From NCBI RefSeq assembly GCF_030733745.1, contig NZ_JASHIK010000006.1:62001-126000 (forward strand): a stretch of DNA of 64,000 nt, written 5' to 3'. The notes beneath the pieces are model-generated. The model had not been told where the DNA came from, ran no database searches, and was given only the letters and a program-made list of their open reading frames with translations. The position numbers were made by a program, and so were the translations under genes. Below, one piece after another: positions 1 to 7,536 of the stretch (its first letter is position 1; each line of letters opens with the position of its first letter). Source of the stretch: Stappia sp. MMSF_3263. Lineage in GTDB: Bacteria > Pseudomonadota > Alphaproteobacteria > Rhizobiales > Stappiaceae.

Positions 1-585
1 GGACACCGCGACGAAATCCTGGAGACGCTGATGGATATCGTTGAGCCGGCGGACCGCGTCGCTGCGTTCGGTCTGGTCGACGGAAACGCCGACGCCCCCG
101 ACAATCAACCCGTCCAGAACGATCGGCTCGATCGATGTCTCGGACACCACGCGGCCACGCGAGGTCACCATCTCGCGGCTGTAATGGACCCGTTCGCCGG
201 CGATGACCCGCAAATGCATCGCCGTCCAGTCGCGGCCCTCCTCCGGCCCCAGGCCGGCCTCGCTCGGCAGCAGGCCGGTCACGTCGCCATGGGTCTCCCG
301 ATCGATCCGGTTCTGGAAGACGTAGCGGCCCGACCTGTCGAAGATCCAGGCAGGCTGAGGAAGACAGTCGAGCGCTGCGATGAGCGTGCGGTTGCTTTCC
401 AGAATGCCGGTCCCGTTCGCGGGAGTGGCGTCCAGCCGATCCATCATCTCGCCCCGTGGGGATACGGTCTCGGCCGCCGGCCACGAACCGGCGAGGCGCA
501 GAGCCGTCTCCAGCTTGATCCTGTCATTCGTACGGCTTCCGAACCCGCCTGGTTCGCACGTTGCCCGCCACCCTTGTCCATCCAT
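1..585 (-). CDS. PAS-domain sensory protein, C-terminus beyond window edge
   Basis: An open minus-strand frame runs from an ATG at 585 off the left edge, about 195 codons visible. The segment around 300-360 reads PQPAWIFDRSGRYVFQNRID, which has the shape of a PAS-fold core (a W-x-x-D then a G and an aromatic before N). It is followed by TGLLPSEAGLGPE and a beta-rich stretch ending in VGVSVDQTERSDAVRRL, like a PAS domain running into the linker of a histidine kinase or cyclase. The output domain lies outside the window, so the protein class cannot be fixed. A stop at 628-630 bounds the frame upstream. No good ribosome-binding site precedes the 585 ATG, and a later start near 449 is possible. 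It probably belongs to the host chromosome beside the tRNA rather than to the element. Confidence 0.6.
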   Translation of the reverse strand, partial: MDGQGWRATCEPGGFGSRTNDRIKLETALRLAGSWPAAETVSPRGEMMDRLDATPANGTGILESNRTLIAALDCLPQPAWIFDRSGRYVFQNRIDRETHGDVTGLLPSEAGLGPEEGRDWTAMHLRVIAGERVHYSREMVTSRGRVVSETSIEPIVLDGLIVGGVGVSVDQTERSDAVRRLNDIHQRLQDFVAVS

Positions 586-933
586 CGCCCGGGCTTGCGG
601 CCATGTCCGGCTTCCGGTTCTCCCAGTCTACAACAACCGGATACGCCACTGCAGTCATCGAAAACAGGAAGGCATACTTGGGTGTCCGAAAGGTTACAGG
701 CTTGCATGGATTCGGAAAGCTTCAATACGGTGGAAACGTCCGTGAAATGATATCTCCAGACTGAATTTCCCTCATATCGCCGTAGCGGAAGGTTCGTGGC
801 GGGACGCGATCTTGTCAACATCGCGTCCCGCGAACAGCCATCCGCGCACCCGTCCTAATGAAATTGATTTTTCGCGCCAGTTTGCTATCAAGCGCGGACG
901 ACATGCAGGCCGGCCACGACCGGCACCGTCAAT
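586..933. other. Gene-free spacer with a long inverted repeat
   Basis: I see no supportable gene between the PAS gene and the tRNA. The stretch holds a perfect 11-bp inverted repeat, CGGGACGCGAT at 800-810 and ATCGCGTCCCG at 820-830, around a 9-nt loop. It has no T-run, so a terminator role is uncertain. The promoters of the PAS gene and of the tRNA should lie here. Confidence 0.5.
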
Positions 934-1010
934 GGTCCCGTAGCTCAGCAGGATAGAGCATCAGATTCCTAATCTGAGGGTCACAGGTTCGAATCCTGTC
1001 GGGGTCACCA
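934..1010 (+). tRNA. tRNA-Arg (anticodon CCT)
   Basis: A full 77-nt cloverleaf with encoded CCA is visible. The acceptor arm GGTCCCG pairs with CGGGGTC (two G-U pairs), the D arm contains AGCTCAGCAGGATAGAGC, the anticodon stem CAGAT/ATCTG encloses TTCCTAA giving anticodon CCT, and the T arm ACAGG/CCTGT encloses TTCGAAT. tRNA-Arg(CCT) is a frequent integration target for alphaproteobacterial islands. Mobile-element remnants begin just downstream, so its 3' half is the likely attachment site of the element filling the rest of the window. Confidence 0.96.
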
Positions 1011-1037
1011 ATCTTTTCAATGAGTTACGTACACTGC

Positions 1038-1081
1038 ACCGTTTCAATTGGAAGATTTGAAACGGTTTTTGAAACGGTTTT
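1038..1081 (+). terminator. Putative tRNA terminator with repeated TTGAAACGGTTTT arms
   Basis: ACCGTTTCAA (1038-1047) and TTGAAACGGT (1057-1066) form a perfect 10-bp stem with a 9-nt loop, followed by a T-run. That layout suits Rho-independent termination downstream of the tRNA. The right arm is repeated directly at 1069-1081 (TTGAAACGGTTTT). Repeats of this kind next to a tRNA could equally be integrase arm-binding sites, and the sequence alone does not decide. Confidence 0.5.
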
Positions 1082-1156
1082 CGCTAAACGAAAGCTCCGG
1101 TCGAGGCATGATCAACCGATTCGACGGTCACATGCTGATCAATGACACGTAGCTTT

Positions 1157-1330
1157 TGACCTGCTCCCCTGAAAAATCCTCGTTTTGAGGTTAGTCTGTT
1201 CCCAATTGAAGGAAACAGACGATGAAGCGATATCTGAATAGCCCCGCGTTTTCTAGACGCCTTCGGAGTTCATTTCCTGCTGCCGTTCAAACTCAACGGG
1301 TGACAGCATCCCGTTTCTGAGTGCGGACGG
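1157..1330 (-). mobile_element. IS3-family element, 3' end remnant
   Basis: Reading the minus strand from about 1330 to a TAG at 1253-1255 gives RNGMLSPVEFERQQEMNSEG followed by V and the stop. This is recognisable as the extreme C-terminus of an IS3-family OrfB transposase (the SPVEFE motif). The sequence then continues to an element-end-like TGACCTGCTCCCCT at 1157-1170. All upstream transposase sequence is missing, so this is a dead remnant, and its other terminal repeat is not visible. Confidence 0.6.
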
Positions 1331-1529
1331 TCAATTGCGATGGTCGACAATGGTGAGAATGTACAATGTCCCAGCAAGCCGCGTTAGATTACCAACTTCC
1401 GGAGATATCTGAGGCTGATCGGGCCACAACGGCAGGCGGCCCGCGGTGCGGAATTGTCGGTGAGACAGGCGAGGGTTTCAAGGTCTATGTCGCACAGTGC
1501 ATGGTACGCTCATCATCGGCCCCCATCAT

Positions 1530-2200
1530 CTATGCGCCAACTGGCCGGAGGATGGTTCCGCCGAGCTCCAGTAATTCGCGCAGGGCATCAAGCAGCCTGA
1601 GGCGGTTGTAGGCGGCCAGCTCGTGCGCCGCGCGTTGACGGTAAGGGCGCCCCGCGTTCTTGTCGAGCGAGCAGGTTTGCGCGTGTCTCGGCAAGTTCGT
1701 TCAGGACCATGGATCCACCGTCGATCTCGGCAAGGATGGCGAGAAGGCCGGTGCCTGCCGAAGGTTCGAGCACCAGATCGTCCGGCCCGACCGCCGCTGC
1801 CGTCAGAACCGCAAGGCCAAGCGGAATAGGCGTCGAGAATTGCTGAAAGGTCTGGCTTTCCTCCGATCCACCCGTTTGCGTTGGCAGGAGATCCGCAATC
1901 CTGGTGAGGGTGGAAAGCCGTAAATCCTGAGACCCGGCTTTACGGAAAAGCGCCTTTCCGTATTTGCGCAGGAAGAGAACGGTTGCCCCCTCGCAAGTCT
2001 CGTAGGCCATCTTCCAGTCCCAGGCGCCGCTGGCGTCGGAGGCATCGAAGGCGATTTCCATCGCAGAACGGAGCGGGGCGGTGCCGATGCGTTCGCCTCG
2101 GTCGATATGCGATGGAAGGAACTGCGCCGCCACGAAGATCGCGGAACGACGGAAACGGAGCGGCAGAAGGCGCCACTGCGGAAGGGAAAGTTATGTTCAT
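1530..2200 (-). pseudogene. Truncated, frameshifted strawberry-notch-family protein (methyltransferase-like N-terminus)
   Basis: The frame at 1588-2133 encodes WDWKMAYETCEGATVLFLRK, then LPTQTGGSEESQTFQQFSTP, LVLEPSAGTGLLAI and LNELAETR. This is the N-terminal methyltransferase-like domain of the large strawberry-notch helicase proteins common in Trb-type conjugative elements. An apparent original start at 2200 (MNITFPSAVAPSAAP) lies in a different frame, so there is a frameshift near 2145. After NLLAR (about 1645) the family sequence stops. A third frame from 1628 to a TAG at 1530-1532 reads AYNRLRLLDALRELLELGGT and may be a fused remnant of another region. The intact family is well over 1,000 residues, so more than 85% is gone. 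A TAG at 1530 makes it non-functional. Confidence 0.7.
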
Positions 2201-2490
2201 TGGGAAGACCTTGGGAGAGCGGGACGGGATCGAGCCGTGCAGTATTCTCTCAACCGCACCGACTCATATCCGTCCGGTCGCACTCTCCCTCTCACGCTCC
2301 GGGCGTGACGCATCGCCAACATGGGATCCGAGCCATGCGGCCGACTGTGGCGAGCTTGAAGAGTAATTGTCAAAGCAGGTAGGGCTGAACCCGTTGAACC
2401 CAATCGCATACCGGGCGCATCGAAGCATGCCAGATCAGCAGGTGAGATATATTCCCTCCCGGTTGCGATCGCTCATATCAATTCAATAAT
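2201..2490. other. Spacer upstream of the stress-protein gene
   Basis: This is the former upstream region of the broken strawberry-notch gene. I see no gene with a ribosome-binding site or recognisable product here. It ends in an AT-rich promoter-like segment leading to the palindrome at 2491. Confidence 0.4.
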
Positions 2491-2504
2491 CATAGACATC
2501 TATG
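2491..2504. promoter_or_regulatory. Palindromic operator candidate CATAGACATCTATG
   Basis: A perfect 6-bp inverted repeat, CATAGA-CA-TCTATG, sits in AT-rich sequence 49 bp before the stress-protein start. The flanks extend the symmetry (AATAAT on the left, TTATT on the right). A related, longer palindrome with the same CATAGACATCTA core lies at 18867-18894 before the TAXI-TRAP binding-protein gene. This suggests a shared regulator, which is not identified. Confidence 0.5.
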
Positions 2505-2552
2505 TTATTCTCTGCTACTGCGCCTTAAGCGTTCTGAAATCGTGAGGCAAAC

Positions 2553-3377
2553 ATGACTATCAAGAATATCTTGCTTGTACATTCAGGCACCTCCGGCTTC
2601 CCAAGCAGTCTTCGTCACGCCTCAAAAATCGCCGCCAAGCACAATGCATGGTTAACTGGAGTGTACGGAAGCGATATTTCTTTTTTCGACCAGGTATTGG
2701 GACTGACAGAAGATCTGGTCAAGAAACTGGGCGTGGTGAGAAATGCCAAAATTGAATCGTCACGCGAGCTATTCGAAGACGTTACCAATTCGTTAGGCCT
2801 GACAGATCGGGCTCAATTCCTCATGCCCGAAACAGTTGGCAATCTCTCGTTGCCTGAAATTGCCCGAAACTTCGACTTTGTCGTAACAGGGTGTCAACCC
2901 AAGTTGCCGACAGACGAATTTCGCGCCGTTAGCCCGGATCTGTTGGCGCTGCAGAGCGGCAGGCCTGTTCTTGTTGTTCCCGATCAATTCGAAGCAGAAC
3001 AGTTGGGCAGTCATACGCTTGTCGCCTGGGATGGCAAGCGAGCCGCCGCCAGAGCATTGAATGACGCAATGAATATCCTTGAAGAAAGGCCCCGAAAGGT
3101 CTCATTGCTGACGGTGGGTGACATATTGCCGAGCTTTCCTGAAGGAACGGACATTTTTACCCACTTGGAACGGCACGGCGTTAACGTTGAAAAAATAGCG
3201 TGCCCCAAACCTACCAACAGCGTTGCAAAAACGATCCAAAAAACAGCCGCCGAAATTGGCGCTAAATTGGTTGTGATGGGTGCCTATGAGCACAGCAAGT
3301 TCTCACAAGATCTGTTTGGCGGCGTGACCCATGAACTGATACGGTCAACCAAGGTACCGGTATTCATGTCGCACTAA
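2553..3377 (+). CDS. Universal stress protein, tandem UspA type
   Basis: A 274-aa protein with the length of a two-domain Usp. The N-terminal half starts MTIKNILLVHSG, and the second domain begins near residue 150 (LVAWDGKRAAARAL). The C-terminus carries the nucleotide-binding signature MGAYEHSKFSQDLFGGVTHE, followed by VPVFM, so ATP binding is expected. A GTGAGGC ribosome-binding site lies just before the ATG. Such cytosolic proteins support survival under stress and are often carried beside catabolic genes. The promoter has a palindrome shared with the TAXI-TRAP gene. It is monocistronic, with no gene for about 570 bp downstream. Confidence 0.88.
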   Translation: MTIKNILLVHSGTSGFPSSLRHASKIAAKHNAWLTGVYGSDISFFDQVLGLTEDLVKKLGVVRNAKIESSRELFEDVTNSLGLTDRAQFLMPETVGNLSLPEIARNFDFVVTGCQPKLPTDEFRAVSPDLLALQSGRPVLVVPDQFEAEQLGSHTLVAWDGKRAAARALNDAMNILEERPRKVSLLTVGDILPSFPEGTDIFTHLERHGVNVEKIACPKPTNSVAKTIQKTAAEIGAKLVVMGAYEHSKFSQDLFGGVTHELIRSTKVPVFMSH

Positions 3378-3950
3378 CCCGATTGATTTCGCAGGCATGT
3401 GCCAGATCCGTCTCGCAGTCTGCACCACGATGCCGGTGGGACCAAAGCCCGACAACCCAGACACCATGTATTTGATATCCCGGAAATACGCGACACTTCG
3501 GGCTCTTTTGTCCAGTAACCTCATTTAGCATATTAAAACGATGCTCATCCTGCAGCCAGCAGTAGCCGATGTGTCTTATGAGCCAGATGTCAAGCTGCCA
3601 ACGGCCGAACGCCGGCACTCCCAAGCCCCAGGGCAGAAGGTTTGATCGGCTGGATGGGCTCGGTGTTTCGAAGGCCCATGGAAATCCGGCGCCCGGCTTT
3701 ACTTGATTTGCCGGTGCGCGGCAGGCTCCAGCTTTGTTCACTCTTATGAATTGGCATACGCTTAGAGCATCGTGCGATAACCCTGCACTATGGCGGTCAG
3801 CTGCCTACCGTGGTTTACTTCAACCAAATCGAATCCCGCCGGAAGGGAAAAGTTGCTTAAATCATATCGTAAATTTTCCCGGCCTCGGCCAGTAGCTTAT
3901 ATCTGTACATGTTCGACTTGTGGCATCGGTGTGAAAAGGAGAAGTATTTG
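3378..3950. other. Gene-free 570-bp spacer with a dispersed 18-bp repeat
   Basis: No coding sequence is supported here. Positions 3763-3780 carry TAGAGCATCGTGCGATAA, found again at 37359-37376 downstream of pcaG, with a 15-bp version at 15011-15025. Short intergenic repeats of this look are common in Rhizobiales genomes. The last 100 bp are AT-rich and should hold the promoter of the IclR gene. Confidence 0.45.
3763..3780. repeat. Dispersed intergenic repeat copy 1
   Basis: TAGAGCATCGTGCGATAA is identical to 37359-37376. Its 15-base core AGAGCATCGTGCGAT also occurs at 15011-15025, where it extends into a perfect palindrome. All copies are intergenic. Confidence 0.6.
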
Positions 3951-4742
3951 GTGCAGAAGATAGCGGGTCGACAGAGAATCGAGTCTGTAGTCGTTGGATC
4001 AAGACTTCTGGAAGTTTTAATTCAAAGAAACGATGCTATATCTTTAACAGCATTGTCCAAGGCCGCTGAAATGGTGCCGGCAAAAGCGCATCGCTATCTC
4101 GCCAGCTTTGTCGCAACCGGTCTGATCGTCCAGGATGAAAACACGGGACTGTACGATCTTGGCCCTTTGGCGCTCGATCTTGGCCTGGCATCGATCCGAC
4201 GCCTGAACGTGTTGGAGATCGCCCATCCTCACATGATCGAACTTAGAGACGAAACGGGTGAAACCACCTCTTTGTCCGTATGGGGCAATTTCGGGCCGAC
4301 TCTCGTACGATGGGTGCCCAGTAACGCACCTGTCAGTATATCTGTAAATGTAGGCTCTGTGCTGCCGCTCCTGACCTCCTCCAACGGTCGAATATTTGCC
4401 GCATACTCCGAGCCTGAAAAGATCGAACCCATGATTGAAGCCGAGCTTCGTCAAAACATGGTTTCCCTGGAGAAAGCAGGCCTTGGGACGCGGAAAAAAA
4501 TTGACGAATTGCTGAAAAAAACGCGCGAGCGAGGCATTTCCGAGGCTGTCGGTTTAGTCGTTCCGTCAATTTCCTCGCTGAGTTGTCCTGTTTTTGATCG
4601 GGAAAACTCGATTACCGCTGCCCTGACGGTAGTCGGCGTCACCAAAACGATCTCTACCGAAACCGACAGTTCCGTCGCCGCAAAATTGCGCAAGACCGCT
4701 GCTACGGTATCAAAGAAACTTGGCGCCAAGTTAGAGAGCTGA
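3951..4742 (+). CDS. IclR-family transcriptional regulator
   Basis: About 263 aa from a GTG at 3951, chosen because AAGGAG (3936-3941) sits 9 nt upstream. An in-frame ATG at 3909 lacks such a site. The N-terminal winged helix covers roughly residues 10-75 (GSRLLEVLIQ, ALSKAAEMVPAKAHRYLASF). It is followed by the IclR ligand-binding domain (LALDLGLASIRRLNVLEIAH, ETGETTSLSVWG, ISEAVGLVVPSISSLSCPVF). IclR proteins typically sense aromatic or organic acids and control neighbouring catabolic genes. It lies alone between the stress-protein gene and the convergent amidohydrolase operon, so its target is not evident. Confidence 0.9.
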   Translation: MQKIAGRQRIESVVVGSRLLEVLIQRNDAISLTALSKAAEMVPAKAHRYLASFVATGLIVQDENTGLYDLGPLALDLGLASIRRLNVLEIAHPHMIELRDETGETTSLSVWGNFGPTLVRWVPSNAPVSISVNVGSVLPLLTSSNGRIFAAYSEPEKIEPMIEAELRQNMVSLEKAGLGTRKKIDELLKKTRERGISEAVGLVVPSISSLSCPVFDRENSITAALTVVGVTKTISTETDSSVAAKLRKTAATVSKKLGAKLES

Positions 4743-4998
4743 TTTTTTAGGCTTGCGCGCCGATAGAACGGCCACATCGGAGCCCGACCTCTTTCCGCAA
4801 GGGTCCCTGATCGTAACCTGCCCCTTTAGCCCTGGCAAACGGCCATTCAAGGAGACAGGTCACAGGCCTAGGTTTCCGCGCGGTTCATCGGTGCTGTTCC
4901 GCAGCATTCGAAACCACACAGCGTTCTTACCAGATCGACGGACATCCGACCGGACTCGGTTGAACGTCCGTCGATCCTAATATGTAAGAGCATCTTGT

Positions 4999-5018
4999 CT
5001 GCGTTCCTTCGAACGCAG
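4999..5018 (-). terminator. Hairpin between convergent IclR and amidohydrolase genes
   Basis: CTGCGTTC-CTTC-GAACGCAG forms a perfect 8-bp stem with a 4-nt loop, 16 bp past the amidohydrolase stop. No strong T-run follows on the minus strand, so termination efficiency is uncertain. Confidence 0.45.
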
Positions 5019-5033
5019 GATACGCTTGTTCTT

Positions 5034-6260
5034 TTACGCGTTTTGCTTCCACTCGGACATGACCGGATCCAGGTTAAACAACTTTTGCGCGTTTCCACCC
5101 AGAATATTGCGTTTTGCCGCCTCATCCAGAAAGGGAATGTCATAGATGGTGCTGGGCAAATCCATATCCCAATGCGGATAGTCAGAGGAATACAGCAATT
5201 GTGTTTCCGCATTCATCATCTTGAATGTGACCTCGAGGGCCTCTTTGTTGTCCACGAGTTCGATGGGTTGTGAGGAATAGAACATCTCACGCATGTAATC
5301 GCTTGGCTTCTTCTTGAGGAGCGGCGCATCCGATGTGCGCATCATGTATTCATTGTCCAATCTCTGCATAAGGAAAGGAATCCATGCAAGCCCGCTCTCA
5401 ATCCACATGGTGTTCAGCTTAGGAAAGCGCTCAGGCATACCATTCAACACCCAGTTCGTCATGTGAATAATATTACAAAAACTGAACCCAAGAGCATGAA
5501 CCGAGATGAACTTGTTGAGCTGAGCGAGAGATGTATCCGCCCAATGATAGGCCGCATGAAAACCGAGCGGCATACCGTGCTCTTCCAGCTTGGCATAGAT
5601 ACGCATATTCGCGTTGTCATGCACCGGGCGTTTCAAATAACCGGTTGACAGAAATCCTACGACTCCTTTCCGCTCGGCGAACTCGTCAATGATCTTTTCA
5701 GCTTCATGCGGTTCGTTCATTGGAAGGTAGACCATCGAGACGATGCGTTTATCTTCCTCCAGGATACGCTCACAAAGCCAGCGGTTATAGGCGCGGGCCA
5801 TCGCAACCTCGACTTCGACCTGCGGGTGGGTCGCAAGCAGCAACATCGGTGTTGGAAACAGGCAGGCCATATCGACCCCCATCGCATCCATCCAACGTCG
5901 CGCGAGGGTAATGTCGCGATGCGGCTTCTCGGGAACAATTTCCTTGTTACGCCCGGCATAGCGTGTCACGCGCCCCGCCATGTCCTGAGAGCCGATCGCT
6001 TGCGGGATCAGGCCTGCACGCCCCACATTTCCCGCGGACAGACCAAGGTGCCGCATGACAGGGTCGTCCATGTACTGCAGGATCTCGGGAAGAGCTTCCG
6101 TTTCATAGTGGTGGCTATCCACGTCACAAATGAAAAAATCTTTGTAATTCCGGTCCTCTGCTTGCTTTCTCGCATTTTTCAAAAGTTTGGTTGTATTGAA
6201 CTCCTTGATCGCGGGGTCGCTATCCGAACCGAAGCTCATGGTATTCGATGTAAGAGACAT
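5034..6260 (-). CDS. Amidohydrolase-2 (ACMSD-like) family metal-dependent hydrolase or decarboxylase
   Basis: A 408-aa TIM-barrel amidohydrolase of the PF04909 type. The first metal-binding strand reads ICDVDSHHYE (about residues 44-53). Later ligands are likely in GFHAAYHWAD and LLYSSDYPHWD, and the C-terminus NILGGNAQKLFNL is typical of the family. Relatives decarboxylate or hydrolyse aromatic acids and lactones (2-amino-3-carboxymuconate semialdehyde, resorcylate, vanillate-type substrates); the substrate here is unknown. A GGGAG site precedes the ATG. It is the last gene of a three-gene operon behind a Rieske ferredoxin and a 99-aa protein. Coupling to a redox protein is unusual for this fold, which suggests that the ferredoxin serves another enzyme or that the three form a complex. 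Confidence 0.85.
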   Translation of the reverse strand: MSLTSNTMSFGSDSDPAIKEFNTTKLLKNARKQAEDRNYKDFFICDVDSHHYETEALPEILQYMDDPVMRHLGLSAGNVGRAGLIPQAIGSQDMAGRVTRYAGRNKEIVPEKPHRDITLARRWMDAMGVDMACLFPTPMLLLATHPQVEVEVAMARAYNRWLCERILEEDKRIVSMVYLPMNEPHEAEKIIDEFAERKGVVGFLSTGYLKRPVHDNANMRIYAKLEEHGMPLGFHAAYHWADTSLAQLNKFISVHALGFSFCNIIHMTNWVLNGMPERFPKLNTMWIESGLAWIPFLMQRLDNEYMMRTSDAPLLKKKPSDYMREMFYSSQPIELVDNKEALEVTFKMMNAETQLLYSSDYPHWDMDLPSTIYDIPFLDEAAKRNILGGNAQKLFNLDPVMSEWKQNA

Positions 6261-6281
6261 ATTATCTCACTCCCATAAAAT

Positions 6282-6581
6282 TTATTGTTTCAGCGTCTGC
6301 CACATACCCAGCTCGAATACCGCCACATCGGCAGCCTCGAGAATTCCTGTCGCGGCAACCGCAACATCCGTCGCCGAAACGTCGTTGTTTTCCGGGAACG
6401 CAGAGAATTCCTTGTCATTTTCCCGCATTTTCGCAAACGCGGTCACGATTTCCGCAAATAGCGCCTGCAACTGCGCGGAGCTCAGTTGACTGGTTTCAAG
6501 CGCGCGAAGCGCGCCCAGGACTTCGTTGACCGATACGTTCAGCGCCGGGGTTTCCGGTGTTACTTTTTCAAATCTCGACAT
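6282..6581 (-). CDS. Small conserved-looking protein of unknown function (99 aa)
   Basis: The chosen ATG at 6581 (MSRFEKVTPE) has GGAGGT 4 nt upstream. An in-frame ATG four codons earlier overlaps that site and is less likely. The product is acidic and Ala-rich, probably mostly helical (ALETSQLSSAQLQALFAEIV, ATGILEAADVAVFELGMW), with no signal peptide, cysteines or membrane segment. I recognise no family. The gene overlaps the end of the ferredoxin gene by 14 bp and lies 21 bp before the amidohydrolase, so it is translationally coupled and may be an accessory subunit of that enzyme system. Confidence 0.7.
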   Translation of the reverse strand: MSRFEKVTPETPALNVSVNEVLGALRALETSQLSSAQLQALFAEIVTAFAKMRENDKEFSAFPENNDVSATDVAVAATGILEAADVAVFELGMWQTLKQ

Positions 6582-6933
6582 AGATACCTCCATCCCGTTC
6601 GGTCACTTTGTAGCGCTTAAGGCGAATTTTCGGATCGCCTACCGCTTCCCCTGTTTCCATTTTGAACTCCCAGCCGTGCCAGGGGCATACGAAGTGCATC
6701 TCGCTATCGTCGAAGTTCTGCCTGAGAGCGCGTTGCTGGTCGTCAAACTCGACACATACCTTGGGCATTTTGAGCCCTTCGCAGACGGGGCCACCCTGAT
6801 GCGGGCACACGTTTTTATATGCGACGACATTTCCTTTGTGGCGGATAACGCCGATCTCGACACCTTCGATCTCGCAGATCTTGGCGGTCGTGTCGTTGAG
6901 GTCCGACGATGCACACAACAGTTTTTCCGGCAT
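6568..6933 (-). CDS. Rieske-type [2Fe-2S] ferredoxin
   Basis: A 121-aa single-domain Rieske protein. The cluster ligands are clear: Cys43-Pro-His45 (NVCPHQGGPV) and Cys83-Pro-Trp-His86 (FVCPWHGWEF), with about 37 residues between the two boxes and a hydrophilic insertion (PKVCVEFDDQQRALRQ). It resembles the soluble ferredoxins that feed electrons to ring-hydroxylating oxygenases. The phthalate-type oxygenase in this window has its own reductase with a plant-type ferredoxin domain, so this protein probably serves the operon it leads. GGAGGAG precedes the ATG. It is transcribed away from the MarR gene across a perfect palindrome. Confidence 0.9.
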   Translation of the reverse strand: MPEKLLCASSDLNDTTAKICEIEGVEIGVIRHKGNVVAYKNVCPHQGGPVCEGLKMPKVCVEFDDQQRALRQNFDDSEMHFVCPWHGWEFKMETGEAVGDPKIRLKRYKVTERDGGIYVEI

Positions 6934-6974
6934 TAAGAGCTCCTCCGTTTATTGCCAGGCTGCCTCACCAAAAA

Positions 6975-6993
6975 TAGTAAGATTGTCTTACTA
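6975..6993. promoter_or_regulatory. MarR-type operator between divergent Rieske operon and MarR gene
   Basis: TAGTAAGATTGTCTTACTA is a perfect 8-bp inverted repeat around TTG, lying 42 bp upstream of the Rieske ferredoxin start. A second palindrome overlaps it (TCTTA-CTA-TAAGA, 6986-6998). The position between divergent genes, one encoding a MarR protein, makes it the probable binding site for that regulator. Confidence 0.65.
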
Positions 6994-7104
6994 TAAGACG
7001 CATGCTACCATTGTCAATAATATAAGAACTCTAAGTTAAGGCTCCGCGACATCGACCAGGTTCAGTCCCCCTCCCGCAAACGCGGCCTCGGAGCATCGCT
7101 TCGT

Positions 7105-7491
7105 TTGGCCTATCATCTCTATGGCAAGCTGTTGCAGAAGCAGCTGATCGATTCGAAACTGAGCATGGCGCAGTACATTCATCTCAGAGTTCTGCGGGAA
7201 GAAACTTGCCTTACCCAATCCGAGCTTTCTGCGATCCTGGGCATCGAAAAGGCTTCTTCGACGCGCGTTCTGGATGAACTTGACAAGAGAGATCTCTTGC
7301 TGCGCGAACGAAGTGCGAAAGATAGACGTGTCGTTGTCGTTCGCCTTTCGGATCAAGGCCGGGAGAAAATCGACCAGGTCATGAAATCCGCAAGGGTTGC
7401 GGCCGATCACGCATCGAAGGGCTTCGAAGAAGAGGAGCTTGCCCAGCTTTTCAAAGCAATGGACAAACTGATCGACAACCTCTCCTCGTGA
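7105..7491 (+). CDS. MarR-family transcriptional regulator (operon-facing)
   Basis: A winged-helix MarR protein of about 128 aa from a TTG at 7105. The DNA-binding region is ETCLTQSELSAILGIEKASSTRVLDELDKRDLL, followed by the wing RERSAKDRRVVVVRLSDQGR. Plausible coding sequence extends upstream in frame (IDQVQSPSRKRGLGASLR) to a stop near 7020, but contains no ATG or GTG, so the true start is uncertain. MarR proteins are usually repressors released by phenolic ligands. Divergence from the Rieske-ferredoxin operon across the 6975-6993 palindrome suggests local autorepression and control of that operon. Confidence 0.85.
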   Translation: MAYHLYGKLLQKQLIDSKLSMAQYIHLRVLREETCLTQSELSAILGIEKASSTRVLDELDKRDLLLRERSAKDRRVVVVRLSDQGREKIDQVMKSARVAADHASKGFEEEELAQLFKAMDKLIDNLSS

Positions 7492-7536
7492 TTGTCGTTG
7501 CCCCGATCCACAGGCAATTCAGGAACGCAAAATATA

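Noticed and set aside
31-750. Plus-strand open frame of 239 codons at the left edge
   Set aside because: The opposite strand reads as a PAS-domain protein with family-like sequence. The plus frame has no ribosome site and low-complexity composition.
1366-1611. Plus-strand frame MSQQAALDYQLPEISEADRA
   Set aside because: No recognisable product, and its end overlaps the coding-looking minus-strand remnant of 1530-1628.
3845-3880. GGGAAAA...TTTTCCC inverted repeat before the IclR gene
   Set aside because: The arms are short and 22 bp apart, so it is not convincing as an IclR operator without binding data.
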